64,000 nucleotides of DNA, from NCBI RefSeq assembly GCF_001854325.1, contig NZ_CP017754.1, positions 62,001-126,000 on the forward strand, given 5' to 3'. Below, piece by piece: positions 18,391 through 26,609 of the stretch. A model generated the notes under the pieces. The model ran no database searches, had not been told where the DNA came from, and saw only the letters and a program-made list of their open reading frames with translations. Each line of letters opens with the position of its first letter. Position 1 is the first letter of the stretch. The translations under genes and the position numbers were made by a program. This DNA is from Cupriavidus malaysiensis. Its GTDB lineage: Bacteria; Pseudomonadota; Gammaproteobacteria; Burkholderiales; Burkholderiaceae.

Positions 18391-21300
18391 ATGGCGCAAT
18401 TCTTCCTTCGCCGCCCCGCCTTCGCCTGGGTGCTGGCCATCCTGACCGTGGTCGCCGGCCTGCTGGCCCTGACCCGCATCCCCATCGCCCAGTATCCGGC
18501 GGTGGCGCCGCCCACCGTGATCATCTACGCCGACTATCCCGGCGCCTCCGCGCGCACGGTGGAAGATCGCGTCACGGCCATCCTCGAACAGCAGATGCAC
18601 GGCATCCCGGGGCTGCTGCACCTGGACTCCAGCAGCGAACCCGGCGCCGCCACCGTGACGCTGGCCTTCCGCCAGGGCACCGATCCGCAACTGGCCCAGG
18701 TCAATGTGCGCAACCGCGTGGCCCAGGCCGAGCCGCTGCTGCCCGAGACGGTGCGCCGCGGCGGCGTCTACGTGGACCAGGCCAGCAGCAGCCCTTTCCT
18801 CTACGTGTCGCTGGTCAGCGACGGCAACCGCCTCGACGAGACCGCGCTGGGTGACTTCGCCGCCGGCGCCATCCTGCCGATGCTGCGGCGCCTGCCCGGC
18901 ATCGGCAAGGCCGAGGCCTACGGCTCCGAGTACGCCATGCGCATCTGGTTCGACCCGGACAAGCTGAACGCGCTCGGCCTGAACACCGAGGAGGTCGAGG
19001 CGGCCATCAAGGCGCGCAACGGCAACGTCACGCCCGGCCAGCTCGGCGGGGCGCCGGCCGTGCCGGGCCAGCCCTTCCAGGCCACCGTGCGGCCGCCGCC
19101 GGCGCTGGCCGACCCCGAGGCCTTCGGCCGCATCGTCGTGCGCGGCAGCAGTGCCGACGGCAGCGCCGTGCTGCTGCGCGACGTCGCCCGCGTCGAGATG
19201 GCCGCGGCCGACTACCGCTTCGGCTCCACGCTGGACGGACGCCCGGCCGCCGCGATCGGCCTCAAGCTGGCCGACGGCGCCAATGTGCTGGCCACCTCGC
19301 GCGCGGTGCGCGCGGCGCTGGATGCCGCCTCGGCCGGTTTTCCCGACGGCGTGCACTACGAGATCTCCTACGACAATGCCGCCTTCGTGCAACGCTCGAT
19401 CTCGCGCGTGCTGCTGACGCTGGTGGAAGCGGTGGTGCTGGTCTTCCTGATCCTCTACCTGTTCCTCGGCAAGCTGCGCGCGACGCTGATCCCTGTGGTG
19501 GTGGTGCCGGTGTCGCTGCTCGGCACGGTGGCCTGCCTGTACGCGCTGGGCATGTCCCTGAACGCCATCACGCTGTTCGGCGTGGTGCTGGCGATCGGCA
19601 TCCTGGTCGACGATGCCATCGTGGTGGTGGAGAACGTCGAACGCATCATGGCCGAGCACGGCGTGAGCGCGCGCGAAGCCGCCGCGCGCTCGATGCGCGA
19701 GGTCTCGGGCGCCCTGCTGGCGGTCACGCTGGTGTTGTGCGCGGTCTTCGTGCCGATGGCTTTCTTCGGCAGCGCGGTCGGCGTCATCTATCGCCACTTC
19801 GCTGTCACGCTGGCCATCTCCATCGCCTTCTCGCTGTTCTTCGCACTGTCGCTGACGCCGGCCATGTGCGCGGGCCTGCTGCGCCATGGCGCGCCGCCGG
19901 CGCACGGGCCGCTGGCCTGGTTCGAGCGCCGTTTCACCGCATTGACCGGCCGCTACGGACGCTGGGTGGCGGGCGCGCAGCGCCGCCGCCTACGCTGGCT
20001 CGGCGCCTACCTGGCGCTGGTGCTGGCGTGCGGCTACGGCTTGTCGCAGACGCCCAGCGGCTTCCTGCCCGAGGAGGACACCGGTGAGCTGGTGGTCGAT
20101 ATCGAACTGCCGGCCGGCAGCACGCAGCAGCAGACGCGCGATCTGGTCGCGCGGCTGGAACACTGGTTGCGCGCCGAGGGCTACCCGCTCAAGTCCACCT
20201 TCGCCGTGATCGGCTGGGGCAACGGCGGCAACGGTGAACAGCGCGCCAACCTGGTGCTCAGCCTGACCGACTGGGCGCAGCGCGGCAGCCGGCAGCGCGC
20301 GGCGGCCGTGCTGGAGCGCCTGTCGGACGGTCTCGATCACTGGCCCGGACGCGGCGATGCCCAGCTGTTCGCCTACAACAGTTCCGCCTTGCCCGAGCTG
20401 GGCAGCACCAGCGGGCTCGACATGCGGCTGACCTCGGCCCACGGCGCCAGCCGCGACGCCCTGTTCGCGGCGCGCGACAAGTTGCTGCAAGCCGCCGCGG
20501 CCGATCCCGCGCTGCGCGAGGTGCGCGCCACCGCCGCCCAGCCGAGCTCGGCGCTGGACCTGCGCATCGACTACCGCAAGGCGGAGAGCTTCGGCGTCGC
20601 GGCCGAGACCATCCACCATGCGCTGGCGTCGACGCTCGGCTCGCGCTATGTCGACGAGGTGACGCGCGACGGGCGCATCCGCCGCGTCATCCTGCAGGCC
20701 GATGCTCCGCACCGGATGCAGCCCGAGCAACTGGCGCGCGTGCATGTGCGCAATGCCCAGGGCCGCATGGTCTCGCTGGCCTCGTTCGCCAGCATGGAGT
20801 GGGGCAACGGCGAGACCACGCTGGAGCGCTTCAACGGCCTGCCCTCGGTGCGCATCAGCGCCGACAGCGGGAGCGGCTACAGCAGCGGCACCGCGATGGC
20901 CCGGCTGAGCGCGCTGGTGCGCGACCTCGGTGCGCCCTTCGGCGTGCGCTGGACCGGCCGCGCCTTCGAGCAGTTGCAGAGCGGCGACCAGGCACCCTGG
21001 CTGTTCGCGTGCTCCGCCCTCTTCATCTTCCTGTGCCTGGTGGCGCTGTACGAGAGCTGGACCCTGCCGCTGGCGGTGCTGGCGGTGGTGCCGGCCGGCA
21101 TGGTCGGCGCGGCCGCGGCGATCTGGCTGGGCGGCTTGCCCAACGACGTCTACTTCAAGGTGGGGCTGGTGGTGGTGATGGGCCTGGCGGCGAAGAATGC
21201 CATCCTGGTGGTGGAATATGCGCAGCAGCTGCGCGCGGGCGGCATGGCGCTGGGCGATGCCGCGCAGCAGGCGGCGCGCCAGCGCTTGCGGCCGGTGGTG

Positions 21301-21483
21301 ATGACCTCGCTGGCCTTCATCCTGGGCGTGGTGCCGCTGGTGCTGAGCAGCGGTCCGGGCGCGGCAGCGCAGCGCGCGGTCGGCACCGGCGTGCTGGGCG
21401 GCATGCTGGGCGCCACCGTGATCGGCACGCTGGCGGTGCCGCTGCTGTATGCGCTCATCGGCAAGTTGCAGCGCCGGCACTGA
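18391..21483 (+). CDS. HAE1-type RND efflux permease
   Basis: 1030-residue inner-membrane RND pump, like AcrB/MexB. MAQFFLRRPAFAWVLAIL starts TM1. The proton-relay acids Asp407 and Asp408 fall in ILVDDAIVVVENVER (TM4), and the partner Lys in GLAAKNAILVVEYAQ (about 935, TM10). Two large periplasmic loops are present, giving 12 membrane helices. ATG at 18391 gives the family N-terminus, though without a strong ribosome site. Unusually, no periplasmic adaptor (MFP) or outer-membrane channel gene is adjacent; upstream is only a TetR gene, downstream a convergent small protein. It must borrow these partners or act with a distant pair (inference). Substrates unknown. Confidence 0.93.
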   Translation: MAQFFLRRPAFAWVLAILTVVAGLLALTRIPIAQYPAVAPPTVIIYADYPGASARTVEDRVTAILEQQMHGIPGLLHLDSSSEPGAATVTLAFRQGTDPQLAQVNVRNRVAQAEPLLPETVRRGGVYVDQASSSPFLYVSLVSDGNRLDETALGDFAAGAILPMLRRLPGIGKAEAYGSEYAMRIWFDPDKLNALGLNTEEVEAAIKARNGNVTPGQLGGAPAVPGQPFQATVRPPPALADPEAFGRIVVRGSSADGSAVLLRDVARVEMAAADYRFGSTLDGRPAAAIGLKLADGANVLATSRAVRAALDAASAGFPDGVHYEISYDNAAFVQRSISRVLLTLVEAVVLVFLILYLFLGKLRATLIPVVVVPVSLLGTVACLYALGMSLNAITLFGVVLAIGILVDDAIVVVENVERIMAEHGVSAREAAARSMREVSGALLAVTLVLCAVFVPMAFFGSAVGVIYRHFAVTLAISIAFSLFFALSLTPAMCAGLLRHGAPPAHGPLAWFERRFTALTGRYGRWVAGAQRRRLRWLGAYLALVLACGYGLSQTPSGFLPEEDTGELVVDIELPAGSTQQQTRDLVARLEHWLRAEGYPLKSTFAVIGWGNGGNGEQRANLVLSLTDWAQRGSRQRAAAVLERLSDGLDHWPGRGDAQLFAYNSSALPELGSTSGLDMRLTSAHGASRDALFAARDKLLQAAAADPALREVRATAAQPSSALDLRIDYRKAESFGVAAETIHHALASTLGSRYVDEVTRDGRIRRVILQADAPHRMQPEQLARVHVRNAQGRMVSLASFASMEWGNGETTLERFNGLPSVRISADSGSGYSSGTAMARLSALVRDLGAPFGVRWTGRAFEQLQSGDQAPWLFACSALFIFLCLVALYESWTLPLAVLAVVPAGMVGAAAAIWLGGLPNDVYFKVGLVVVMGLAAKNAILVVEYAQQLRAGGMALGDAAQQAARQRLRPVVMTSLAFILGVVPLVLSSGPGAAAQRAVGTGVLGGMLGATVIGTLAVPLLYALIGKLQRRH

Positions 21484-21491
21484 GTCCGACC

Positions 21492-21527
21492 GGCCTGGGC
21501 GACCCGCTGGGGCGGGCCGCCCAGGCC
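21492..21527 (+). terminator. Hairpin downstream of RND gene
   Basis: 10-bp perfect stem GGCCTGGGCG / CGCCCAGGCC around a 16-base loop, 8 bases after the stop codon. No clear T-run follows, so termination is possible but unproven. Confidence 0.5.
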
Positions 21528-21607
21528 TGTGCGGCGGAAGAAAAATCGCCTGCCCGGCGAAGAGAGAAAGAGGAGGAGGTCGAGCGGGCAGGCGGGTGGT
21601 AAAACGT

Positions 21608-21632
21608 GGCGGCCACCGTGAAGGTGGCCGCC
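21608..21632 (-). terminator. Terminator of the repeat-protein gene
   Basis: Perfect 10-bp stem GGCGGCCACC / GGTGGCCGCC with a 5-base loop, followed on the minus strand by ACGTTTT. It lies 45 bases downstream of the minus-strand gene's stop. Confidence 0.6.
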
Positions 21633-21677
21633 GGGCGGGACCGTCCGCGCCAGGCGGACGGAACGGCGTCGAACGTG

Positions 21678-22031
21678 TCAGACGCGATAGCCGTACAGCG
21701 AGCCGTCGCCGGAGCGGGAGTTATCCAGCGACGAGGCAGCGATCTGGCCGGTGAAGGCGCGCGCGCCTTCCGAATACGGATCGAACTTGCCGCTGCGGGT
21801 GCCGTCGCTATACGGGTCGTACTTGCCCGACTTGGCGCCATCCGTGAAGCTGTCGAACTTGCCGGCCTTGGCGCCGTCCGTATAGGTGTCGAACTTGCTG
21901 CCGACACGCAGCGCGTCGGCGTAGACATCGAACTTACCAACCTTGCTGCGGGCGGGTGCGGCGATCGCCGTGGCCGACACGGCCACGGCGGCAACCATCA
22001 GCACGCCGCCAATCAAACGCTTGGCGATCAT
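21678..22031 (-). CDS. Exported small protein with KFDxYxDG 12-residue repeats
   Basis: 117 residues. An N-terminal signal peptide (about 1-24, ending ATAIAA) predicts export. The mature part consists of five near-tandem units of 12-13 residues: VGKFDVYADALR, VGSKFDTYTDGAK, AGKFDSFTDGAK, SGKYDPYSDGTR and SGKFDPYSEGAR. A Ser/Asp-rich tail ends in YGYRV. The acid/Gly pattern resembles a metal-binding or short beta-turn repeat, but no family is recognised and no function is claimed. GGAG precedes the ATG. It is convergent with the RND pump gene and has its own hairpin terminator. Signal peptide, repeats and good ribosome site make it a real gene. Confidence 0.85.
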   Translation of the reverse strand: MIAKRLIGGVLMVAAVAVSATAIAAPARSKVGKFDVYADALRVGSKFDTYTDGAKAGKFDSFTDGAKSGKYDPYSDGTRSGKFDPYSEGARAFTGQIAASSLDNSRSGDGSLYGYRV

Positions 22032-22363
22032 GTTGGGACTCCTTCAACTGAGATATCGTCTTTTTTATGTTTTCCGGCCAGCATGCACCGACGATATGGC
22101 ATGTTGCGATGCGAGCGCGGACTGAAGATTAGGGCCTCGACAGGCAAGGAGAAATGCCGCTGCGACGAATGGTGCGTTGCGAGCCGTGAAACGCAGGGGA
22201 TGGGGACGAACGGAGGCGCGGTGGTGCAGAGGGACGCTAGCGGCACCGGCACGCAAGTGCCCGATACGGCGCTAACACGAGACGAGTTGGCGGGCAAAGT
22301 GCCCTTCGAAAGACATTGCTCCGCCGGATCCGGAGCGGCGGCGCCGCCGCTCCGGGAGGCGGG
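22032..22363. other. 332-bp intergenic region upstream of the repeat protein
   Basis: Holds the promoter of the minus-strand repeat-protein gene (AT-rich stretch about 22045-22070, not resolved into boxes) and the 26-bp palindrome at 22330-22355 behind rnk. No gene supported. Confidence 0.6.
22330..22355 (-). terminator. 26-bp perfect palindrome behind rnk
   Basis: Every base pairs: CCGGAGCGGCGGC (22330-22342) with GCCGCCGCTCCGG (22343-22355). It lies 8 bases downstream of the rnk stop on the minus strand. No U-tract, so it may be a terminator or an mRNA-end stabiliser. Confidence 0.55.
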
Positions 22364-22783
22364 TCAGAGGTTGAACTGGCCGTTGGCCTCCGGCTGGAAG
22401 GCGATCTCGATCACCGTCAGCCGCTGCTCGCGGCCGTCCGGCAGGCGATAGGCGACCGTCTCGCCGGCACGCGCGCCCAGCAGGGCCTGGCCGACCGGCG
22501 ACAGCACGGACAGGCGGCCGGCGTCGAAATCGGCGGTGTCGGGATAGACCAGGGTCCAGTGGCGCGGCTCGGCGTCACCTTCCAGCGCGCAGCGCAGCTG
22601 CGAGTTCATCGTCACCACGTCGTGCGGGATGGCTTCGGGCGCCACGATGGCGGCGCGCTCCAGCAGCGCGTCGAGCATGTCGGACAGTTGCGCGCTCCCG
22701 GCGCGCTCGGCGATGCGCTCGAGGCGGGTCACATCGAGTTCGGTCAGGTACAGCGTGGTCTTGTTCGCGGAAGACAGGGTCAT
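22364..22783 (-). CDS. rnk: Regulator of nucleoside diphosphate kinase (Rnk, GreA/B family)
   Basis: 139-residue cytosolic protein with a short N-terminal coil (ELDVTRLERIAERAG, SDMLDALLERA) and a GreA/B-like FKBP-type C-terminal domain (WTLVYPDTADFDAG, LSVLSPVGQALLGARAGETV). Rnk binds RNA polymerase in the secondary channel region, and in Pseudomonas it affects nucleoside diphosphate kinase levels. The ATG has GGAGG 6-10 bases upstream; a longer frame upstream is Arg/Pro-rich and rejected. It is not in an obvious operon. Ends near a perfect palindrome. Confidence 0.88.
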   Translation of the reverse strand: MTLSSANKTTLYLTELDVTRLERIAERAGSAQLSDMLDALLERAAIVAPEAIPHDVVTMNSQLRCALEGDAEPRHWTLVYPDTADFDAGRLSVLSPVGQALLGARAGETVAYRLPDGREQRLTVIEIAFQPEANGQFNL

Positions 22784-23351
22784 TTGAGCCTCCTTATGCT
22801 TGATGCGGCCGATGCCGTTCGGCGGGCTTCGCTGCCCGGGCGTGAGTCGGGGCGGCGCGCATCGGATCGATCGGATCGCTGGCGGAAACAGCGGCAATGC
22901 GGAAAGACGGAGAAGCGGCAATGCGCCGACCGGGACGGCATCGGCGGCCTGCGGCCCGGGCCCGGTCCGGGCCCGTACCCGCAAGCTGCGAAGACGGTCA
23001 GGCCGGGAACCGGGCCGGATCAAGCGGCTGGCTGATCCGGTAGCTGGCCGAAGCGGGGGTGGCCCGCATGCCCTCCACGCGCGCACGCGCGCCCGCTTGC
23101 CGCGCAAAGCGGGCAGGCATGGCAGCGATCGTCGGCAGGCGGTCGGGCATCATGACAAGGGGAAACTCGGGGTGATCAGGCCATCGCAGCGCCATGCTGG
23201 CGCGAGCGAGGGCTCACATACGGTGCCTCGCGATGCCTTGGCCGGCATGCGGGCGTCTGCTGGCGGCGCTTAAGCGCGCGCCCGGCCGTGGCAAAGCCTG
23301 CTCATGGCCGGAAGCTCCATCGTAGCACAGCCGCCGCAGCGGGCCGGCGCA
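22784..23351. other. 568-bp intergenic region rnk / PbrR-like gene
   Basis: No supported gene; both flanking genes are on the minus strand. It contains two close copies of the self-complementary CGGGCCCG (22957-22964, 22968-22975). A 65-codon minus-strand frame (22998-23195) has no recognisable features or ribosome site. The rnk promoter should lie just above 22783 but was not resolved. Confidence 0.55.
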
Positions 23352-23780
23352 TCAGCCATGTGCGTGGCATTCGCAACTGGCGCCCGCGGCCGCCTGCTGC
23401 AGGTTCTGCAGGATGCCGCATTCGCTGGCCTGGTGCGGCTGCGTGCAGGTATGGCGCAGTGCCCGCAACTGGCCTTCGAGCGTCTCCAGCGCCATGCGCT
23501 GCGCGTGGATCTGCTCGATCTGCCGGTCCAGCAAGGCATTGATGTCGTCGCAGGCGAGACTCGGATTCCGCTCGAAGTCGCGCAGGCGGCGCACGTCGGC
23601 CAGGCTCATGCCGAGCGAGCGGCAATGGCGCACGAAGTTGAGCTGGACCAGGTGGGGGTCGCCATAGCGGCGGTAGCCGTTGTCCTCGCGCTGCGGTGCG
23701 TCCAGCAGACCCTCGCGCTCGTAGTAGCGGATGGTTTCGACGTCGCAGAGGCCGCGGCGTGCCAGTTCTCCGATGCGCAT
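23352..23780 (-). CDS. PbrR/CadR-type MerR-family metal regulator
   Basis: 142-residue MerR-family activator that senses Pb(II)/Cd(II). The winged helix-turn-helix begins MRIGELARRGLCDVETIRYY. A dimerisation helix follows. The metal-thiolate cysteines are Cys77 (ACDDIN), Cys112 (HTCTQ) and Cys121 (SECGI); the 35- and 9-residue spacing matches PbrR more than CadR. Additional Cys136, Cys138 and His residues form a CECHAHG tail. A dyad and -35-like TTGAAA upstream (23802-23827) may be its own operator. No metal ATPase or transporter lies next to it; the divergent neighbour is an exported Ala/Pro-rich protein. Confidence 0.9.
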   Translation of the reverse strand: MRIGELARRGLCDVETIRYYEREGLLDAPQREDNGYRRYGDPHLVQLNFVRHCRSLGMSLADVRRLRDFERNPSLACDDINALLDRQIEQIHAQRMALETLEGQLRALRHTCTQPHQASECGILQNLQQAAAGASCECHAHG

Positions 23781-23801
23781 GATGGCTCCTCAGCGGGCAG
23801 A

Positions 23802-23827
23802 ACCCTGTAATGACTCAAGACTTTCAA
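23802..23827 (-). promoter_or_regulatory. Candidate MerR-type operator/promoter
   Basis: On the minus strand TTGAAA (23827-23822) is followed by a region ending TTACAGGGT, similar in layout to PbrR/CadR operators, which sit in an over-long -35/-10 spacer. The dyad is imperfect and the -10 weak, so this is tentative. Confidence 0.35.
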
Positions 23828-23906
23828 CAGTGTAGCCCAGCGTCGTCCGGCGTGCAGGACGTCACGGTACGGCCGTGCTCATCCTGTAGAATCGGCGCAC
23901 GGCTTC

Positions 23907-24368
23907 ATGCCATGTCATCGTCCTGAGCGACCCTTGCGCCTCCTACGTCCGTTCCGCCTGCTGCTGCTGATCGCGCTGCTCGCCTTCCTGCCCGTACAGG
24001 GATGGGCGGCGGCCGGCGCGCGCACGGCCGCCGCCGGCGCGCCGGCGGTGCCGGCCGGCCAGGCGGTCACCGCCGTGGACGAATTCGCACCGCCGGGGGC
24101 GGCCACCGCGCTGCCGGCGCCGAACGCGTTCATCGAGACGGCCGCCACCGCGGCCGCGGCGGGCGACGCCGACCTGCCCGGCCCGTTCGACGGCAAGGAC
24201 AACAACACCGAGCGCGCCCAGGCGGGCGCCGATCCGGTCGAACAGTGGCTGCCGCCGACGCTGCCGCGGCTGGCCGCGCTGCCGGCCCGTACCGGCGCGC
24301 CGCGCTACACCGGCGCTCGCCTGTCCGACCCGGACCTGCCCCGGCAGCCGCGCCCTCCGCGCGCCTGA
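23907..24368 (+). CDS. Exported Ala/Pro-rich protein of unknown function
   Basis: 153 residues. The N-terminus has Arg-rich start, a hydrophobic stretch ([19 protein letters not shown], about 16-34) and a likely signal-peptidase site after WAAA. The rest is low-complexity, Ala/Pro/Gly-rich, with a central acidic [14 protein letters not shown] and no recognised domain. The N-terminus loosely recalls CzcI-type small metal-resistance proteins, but the His/Cys motifs of that family are absent, so this is not claimed. It diverges from the PbrR-like regulator gene across 126 bp, making co-regulation by metal conceivable. Ribosome site is poor; the gene call rests on the signal peptide and position. 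Confidence 0.55.
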   Translation: MPCHRPERPLRLLRPFRLLLLIALLAFLPVQGWAAAGARTAAAGAPAVPAGQAVTAVDEFAPPGAATALPAPNAFIETAATAAAAGDADLPGPFDGKDNNTERAQAGADPVEQWLPPTLPRLAALPARTGAPRYTGARLSDPDLPRQPRPPRA

Positions 24369-24472
24369 TCCCCGGCGCGGGCATGTCCGCGCACCCTCCG
24401 TTTCTTCCGCCTGCCGCACATCGGTGCGGTGTGCGTTCGCGGCCTGGCCGCATTCCTCCGTCGTCCCCTGCG

Positions 24473-24481
24473 TTATCCACA
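24473..24481 (+). promoter_or_regulatory. DnaA-box consensus TTATCCACA before htpX
   Basis: Exact match to the bacterial DnaA box, ending 2 bases before the htpX ATG, where a ribosome site would normally be. Occupancy is untested. Confidence 0.5.
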
Positions 24482-24483
24482 AC

Positions 24484-25362
24484 ATGAAACGTATCCTGCT
24501 CTTCCTGGCGACCAACCTCGCCGTCATGCTCGTTCTCAGCCTCACCGCCAGCCTGCTCGGCGTGAACCGCTTCCTGACCGCCAATGGCCTCAACCTCGGC
24601 ATGCTGCTCGCCTTCGCCGCGCTGATGGGCTTCGGCGGCGCCTTCATCTCGCTGCTGATGTCCAAGCCCATCGCCAAGTGGTCGACCGGCGCGCAGGTCA
24701 TCACCCACCCTGGCACCAGCCGCGAACTGTGGCTGGTGCAGACGGTGGAGAAGCTGGCCACCCGCGCCGGCCTGCCGATGCCCGAGGTCGCCATCTACGA
24801 GGGCGAGCCCAACGCCTTCGCCACCGGCGCCACCAGAAACAGCTCGCTGGTGGCAGTGTCGACCGGCCTGCTGGAGTCGATGCGCGAGGATGAGGTGGAG
24901 GCCGTGCTGGCGCACGAGGTCGCCCACATCGCCAACGGCGACATGGTCACGCTGACGCTGATCCAGGGCGTGGTGAACACCTTCGTGATCTTCCTGGCAC
25001 GCGTGGTCGGCTACTTCGTCGATTCCATGCTGCGCAAGAACGACGAGGAGTCGAGCGGCCCCGGCATCGGCTACATGGTGACGGTGGTGATCTGCGAGAT
25101 CGTCTTCGGCATTTTGGCCAGCATCATCGTGGCGGCGTTTTCGCGCCAGCGCGAATACCGCGCCGACGCCGGCGCGGCCAAGCTGCTGGGCACCCCTTCG
25201 CCGATGGTGGCGGCGCTGCGCCGCCTGGGCGGCCTGGATGCCGACGGACTGCCGCAGAACATGCAGGCGATGGGCATCGCCGGCGGCAAGTCGTGGATGG
25301 AACTGTTCTCCAGCCACCCGCCGATCGAACAGCGCATCGCCGCGCTGCAATCGGCCCGCTGA
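24484..25362 (+). CDS. htpX: Membrane zinc protease HtpX
   Basis: 292-residue inner-membrane metalloprotease that clears misfolded membrane proteins alongside FtsH. Two N-terminal membrane helices (about 4-26 and 36-58), zinc motif HEVAH at 144-148, and two more helices around 158-215. [12 protein letters not shown] carries the third zinc ligand. A C-terminal [14 protein letters not shown] matches the family end. The ATG at 24484 gives the standard [11 protein letters not shown] start. Ribosome site is not evident; a DnaA-box sequence occupies that position. Convergent with the AraC-type regulator downstream. Confidence 0.95.
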   Translation: MKRILLFLATNLAVMLVLSLTASLLGVNRFLTANGLNLGMLLAFAALMGFGGAFISLLMSKPIAKWSTGAQVITHPGTSRELWLVQTVEKLATRAGLPMPEVAIYEGEPNAFATGATRNSSLVAVSTGLLESMREDEVEAVLAHEVAHIANGDMVTLTLIQGVVNTFVIFLARVVGYFVDSMLRKNDEESSGPGIGYMVTVVICEIVFGILASIIVAAFSRQREYRADAGAAKLLGTPSPMVAALRRLGGLDADGLPQNMQAMGIAGGKSWMELFSSHPPIEQRIAALQSAR

Positions 25363-25510
25363 GGCCGCCGGTGCCGGGGTGCCGATGGCGCCCGCGGCAC
25401 CTTGCGCGGCGGGCCGTGCCGGCCTGCCGCGTTTTCGCCGATCCGCCGATCCGCTGATCCGCTTTTCCCCTTCCCTTTTTCCCCTGGTCCTTCCCGCGCC
25501 GCCCGGCGAC

Positions 25511-26545
25511 TCAGGCCGCGCGGCCGTCCGCCGCAGGCACCGCGCGGAAGGCGGCGCGATAGCGTTCCGGCGTGGTCTGCACATGGCGCAGGAAGGCCTG
25601 GCGCATCACGTCTGCGTTGCCGAAGCCGGCCAGGCGCGCCACCGCCTCCAGGCGCTGGTCGCCGCTCTCCAGCAGGCGCCGCACCGCTTCCACCCGCAGG
25701 CGCTCCACGTACCGCGCCGGTGTTTCGCCGACCTCGCGGGCGAACACCCGCGCGAAGTTGCGGGGGCTCATCGCCACGCGTTCGGCCAGCACAGCCACCG
25801 ACAGGTCGCGCGCCAGGTGGTCGGCGATCCAGGCCTGCAGTTCGCGCAGCTCCGGCGCCTGCGCGGCCTGGGCCTGCAGCACGGTGGAGAACTGTGCCTG
25901 GCTGCCGGGCCGGCGCAGGAACAGCACCAGTTCGCGCGCCACCGCGAGCGAAGCGGCATGGCCCAGGTCTTCCTCGACCAGCGCCAGCGCCAGGTCCATG
26001 CCCGCGGTGACGCCCGCCGAGGTGTAGAGCCCGCCCTCCCGGATCCAGATCGGATCCGGATCGACCTGCACGCGCGGGTGGCGGGCGGCCAGCCGGTCGG
26101 CGTGGCGCCAGTGGGTGGTGGCGCGGTGGGTGTCGAGCAGGCCGGTGGCGGCCAGCACGAAGGCGCCGGTGCAGACCGCGCCGAGCCGTCGCACGGTCGG
26201 CGCCTGCGCACGCAACCAGGTGGTCAGGCGCGCGTCGTCGGCCGCGCTCGCGTGGCCGGCGCCGCCGGCGATCAGCAAGGTGTCGATGGGCCCGTCCAGC
26301 CCGGCGGCGATGCCGTGATACGGCGCGTCGGCCAGCATCCTGAGCCCGCTTTCCGTGCGGATCAGGCCATCGTCGCGCACGCTGGCCACCCGCAGCCGGT
26401 ACGGCGGGCACTCACGCCCGCTCACGCGGTTGGCCTGGCCGAACACGGCGCTGGGGCCGGTGACGTCGAGTTCCTGCGCCGGGTCGGGGGCGACGATGAC
26501 GACCGTTCGTGGCGTGTCGCTGGCAAGGGAGAGGCGGGCTGGCAT
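25511..26545 (-). CDS. GlxA-type AraC regulator with DJ-1/PfpI domain
   Basis: About 344 residues. The N-terminal DJ-1/PfpI (glutamine amidotransferase-like) domain starts at TVVIVAPDPAQELDVTGP, with the nucleophile elbow GAVCTGAFVLAATGLLD. The C-terminal AraC DNA-binding domain has two helix-turn-helix motifs (VAVLAERVAMSPRNFARVF and LEAVARLAGFGNADVMRQAF). Family members in beta/gamma-proteobacteria control catabolism of quaternary amines, amino acids or unknown ligands. Two starts are possible, 26545 and 26575; neither has a good ribosome site and the shorter is closer to the family's usual beginning. It follows the MFS gene by 34-64 bases on the same strand, so likely co-transcribed. Confidence 0.88.
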   Translation of the reverse strand: MPARLSLASDTPRTVVIVAPDPAQELDVTGPSAVFGQANRVSGRECPPYRLRVASVRDDGLIRTESGLRMLADAPYHGIAAGLDGPIDTLLIAGGAGHASAADDARLTTWLRAQAPTVRRLGAVCTGAFVLAATGLLDTHRATTHWRHADRLAARHPRVQVDPDPIWIREGGLYTSAGVTAGMDLALALVEEDLGHAASLAVARELVLFLRRPGSQAQFSTVLQAQAAQAPELRELQAWIADHLARDLSVAVLAERVAMSPRNFARVFAREVGETPARYVERLRVEAVRRLLESGDQRLEAVARLAGFGNADVMRQAFLRHVQTTPERYRAAFRAVPAADGRAA

Positions 26546-26609
26546 GGTGGCGTGACGGTGGCTGTCACCGATCATACCGGGCCCGGCCCGCGCGGTGCGG
26601 CACTGCCAC

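Noticed and set aside
22998..23195. A 65-codon minus-strand frame between rnk and the PbrR-like gene
   Set aside because: No ribosome site, signal peptide or domain; starts in the middle of the spacer.
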